From JAEUMW01 sp039807745 (GTDB lineage Bacteria; Pseudomonadota; Gammaproteobacteria; Burkholderiales; JAEUMW01): a DNA stretch of 9,080 bases. The position numbers were made by a program, and so were the translations under genes. Numbering within the stretch: the stretch's first letter is position 1; each line of letters opens with the position of its first letter. This document shows, in pieces, positions 8,061-9,080 of the stretch. A model generated the notes under the pieces. It had not been told where the DNA came from. It did not search any database and saw only the letters and a list, made by a program, of their open reading frames with translations. Where the stretch lies: positions 1-9,080 of the forward strand of contig JBDHRV010000143.1 in NCBI GenBank assembly GCA_039807745.1, read 5' to 3'.

Positions 8061-8154
8061 CCGTGCGCGGCTTTCGTCGTCGAACTCGGGCGCGGCGGCC
8101 CTCGTCTCGCGCCTTCCGGCTGCGGTAAGCTACGCCCGGGTTTGCATACGGCAT
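8044..8154 (-). CDS. Doubtful 36-aa arginine-rich small ORF in the caiB/hsdM spacer
   Basis: ATG at 8154 is preceded by GGAG (8162-8165) with 7-nt spacing. The 36-aa product is very basic (10 Arg and 2 Lys) with a central RRARVRRRKPR stretch. It does not resemble a family I know. The same reading frame continues upstream as an open antisense shadow of hsdM, and the TATAAT at 8043-8048 overlaps its stop codon. Both points argue for chance in a GC-rich sequence. Listed only because the ribosome site and spacing are good. Confidence 0.15.
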   Translation of the reverse strand: MPYANPGVAYRSRKARDEGRRARVRRRKPRTADYPI

Positions 8155-8217
8155 CGAACTTCTCCGGATGGTCCGAACTATCAACAACCGCACGTCGTGG
8201 CCGCGGAGCCGCTGCGC

Positions 8218-9080
8218 ATGATCACCGGCGAGATCAGGAACCAGATCGATCGCATCTGGGACGCGTTCTGGTCCGGCGGCATCTCGAACCCGCTCGAGGT
8301 AATCGAGCAGATCACCTACCTGCTCTTCATCCGCCGGCTCGACGATCTGCACACGCTGGAGGAGAACAGGGCGGCGCGGTTCGGCAAGCCGATGGCGCGA
8401 CAGGTCTTCCCGAACGGAAACGACCCGAAGGGCCGGCCCTACGACGGCCTGCGCTGGTCGCGGCTCAAGCACCTCGCCGCCGGCGAGATGTACACGGTGG
8501 TCGCCGAGCACGTGTTCCCGTTCCTGCGCACGCTGGGCGGCGACGACTCCACCTACGCGCACCACATGAAGGATGCGCGCTTCACCATCCCCACGCCGGC
8601 GCTGCTGGCCAAGGTGGTGGACCTGCTCGACGCGGTGCGGATGGAAGACCGCGACACCAAGGGCGACGTCTACGAGTACATGCTCGGCAAGATCGCGAGC
8701 GCCGGGCAGAACGGCCAGTTCCGCACGCCGCGCCACATCATCCGGCTGATGGTGGAGCTGACCGCGCCGCGGCCCGGCGACGTGATCTGCGACCCGGCCT
8801 GCGGCACGGCGGGCTTCCTGGTCGCGGCGGGCGAGTACCTGCGCGAGCGCCACCCGAACATCCTGCACGACGCGAAGCTGCGCGAGCACTTCCACCACGC
8901 CGCTTTCCACGGCTTCGACTTCGACAACACCATGCTGCGCATCGGCAGCATGAACATGCTGCTGCACGGCGTGGAGAACCCCGACATCCGCTACCGCGAC
9001 TCGCTGGCTCAGGACCACGCCGGCGAGGAGGAGAAGTACACACTGGTGCTGGCCAATCCGCCCTTCGCCGGCAGCCTGGA
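8218..9080 (+). CDS. hsdM: Type I restriction-modification system methyltransferase subunit HsdM (3' end outside window)
   Basis: HsdM is the modification subunit of a type I restriction-modification complex. With HsdS it methylates adenine at N6 in a split target, and with HsdR the complex cuts unmodified DNA. The 287 visible residues begin with the helical HsdM_N domain (about 5-130, including ISNPLEVIEQITYLLFIRRLDD). The N6-adenine methylase core follows: GQFRTPRHII (166-175), S-adenosylmethionine motif I DPACGTAGFL (192-201) and catalytic motif IV NPPF (280-283). The fragment is intact and both key motifs are complete. The start at ATG 8218 is supported by CGGAG 9 nt upstream, while an in-frame GTG at 8197 has no such site. 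About 200 residues are missing beyond the edge. hsdS and hsdR should follow if the system is complete. The specificity cannot be inferred. Confidence 0.95.
   Translation, partial: MITGEIRNQIDRIWDAFWSGGISNPLEVIEQITYLLFIRRLDDLHTLEENRAARFGKPMARQVFPNGNDPKGRPYDGLRWSRLKHLAAGEMYTVVAEHVFPFLRTLGGDDSTYAHHMKDARFTIPTPALLAKVVDLLDAVRMEDRDTKGDVYEYMLGKIASAGQNGQFRTPRHIIRLMVELTAPRPGDVICDPACGTAGFLVAAGEYLRERHPNILHDAKLREHFHHAAFHGFDFDNTMLRIGSMNMLLHGVENPDIRYRDSLAQDHAGEEEKYTLVLANPPFAGSL

Noticed and set aside
8044..9018. 324-codon minus-strand open frame opposite hsdM
   Set aside because: Antisense shadow rich in Val, Ala, Gln and Arg. hsdM on the plus strand carries the methyltransferase motifs.

Overview
The window is about 9 kb of GC-rich, gene-dense bacterial chromosome. 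It most likely comes from a proteobacterium of the beta/gamma lineage. The reasons are the protein matches recognised from memory (GlyA, the NhaP2-type antiporter, PmbA/TldE, YjgA, MogA), the divergent pmbA/yjgA arrangement that E. coli also has, and the fact that YjgA (DUF615) is essentially a beta/gamma-proteobacterial family. No closer placement can be made by eye.

Layout, left to right. (1) The first 35 codons of glyA (serine hydroxymethyltransferase) leave the window on the minus strand. (2) A divergent intergenic region of about 210 nt leads into a plus-strand NhaP2-type cation/proton antiporter with C-terminal RCK_C and CorC/HlyC domains. (3) A hairpin separates its stop from the convergent pmbA (TldE) gene. 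(4) pmbA and yjgA diverge from a 64-nt spacer holding a symmetric -10-like element. yjgA is followed by mogA (molybdopterin adenylyltransferase) and, after a C-rich heptamer repeat, a small alpha/beta-hydrolase carboxylesterase. (5) Convergent to these, on the minus strand, lies a two-gene unit: a family III (CaiB/BaiF) CoA-transferase followed 26 nt later by a UMF1-family MFS transporter. (6) A spacer of about 300 nt with a -10-like hexamer, a perfect 7-bp inverted repeat and two possible small ORFs separates this unit from hsdM. This type I restriction-modification methyltransferase subunit runs off the right edge.

Functionally the window is mostly housekeeping: one-carbon metabolism, cation homeostasis, peptide maturation/proteolysis, ribosome assembly and molybdenum cofactor synthesis. 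The CoA-transferase/transporter pair is a probable organic-acid utilisation unit of unknown substrate. The right edge is the start of a DNA-modification/defence locus whose hsdS and hsdR lie outside the window if present. I found no tRNA, rRNA, CRISPR array, transposase or phage gene. I do not see a clearly new system. The signals most worth a second look are non-coding: the G-quadruplex-forming heptamer repeat before the esterase, the symmetric -10 between pmbA and yjgA, and the caiB/hsdM spacer.
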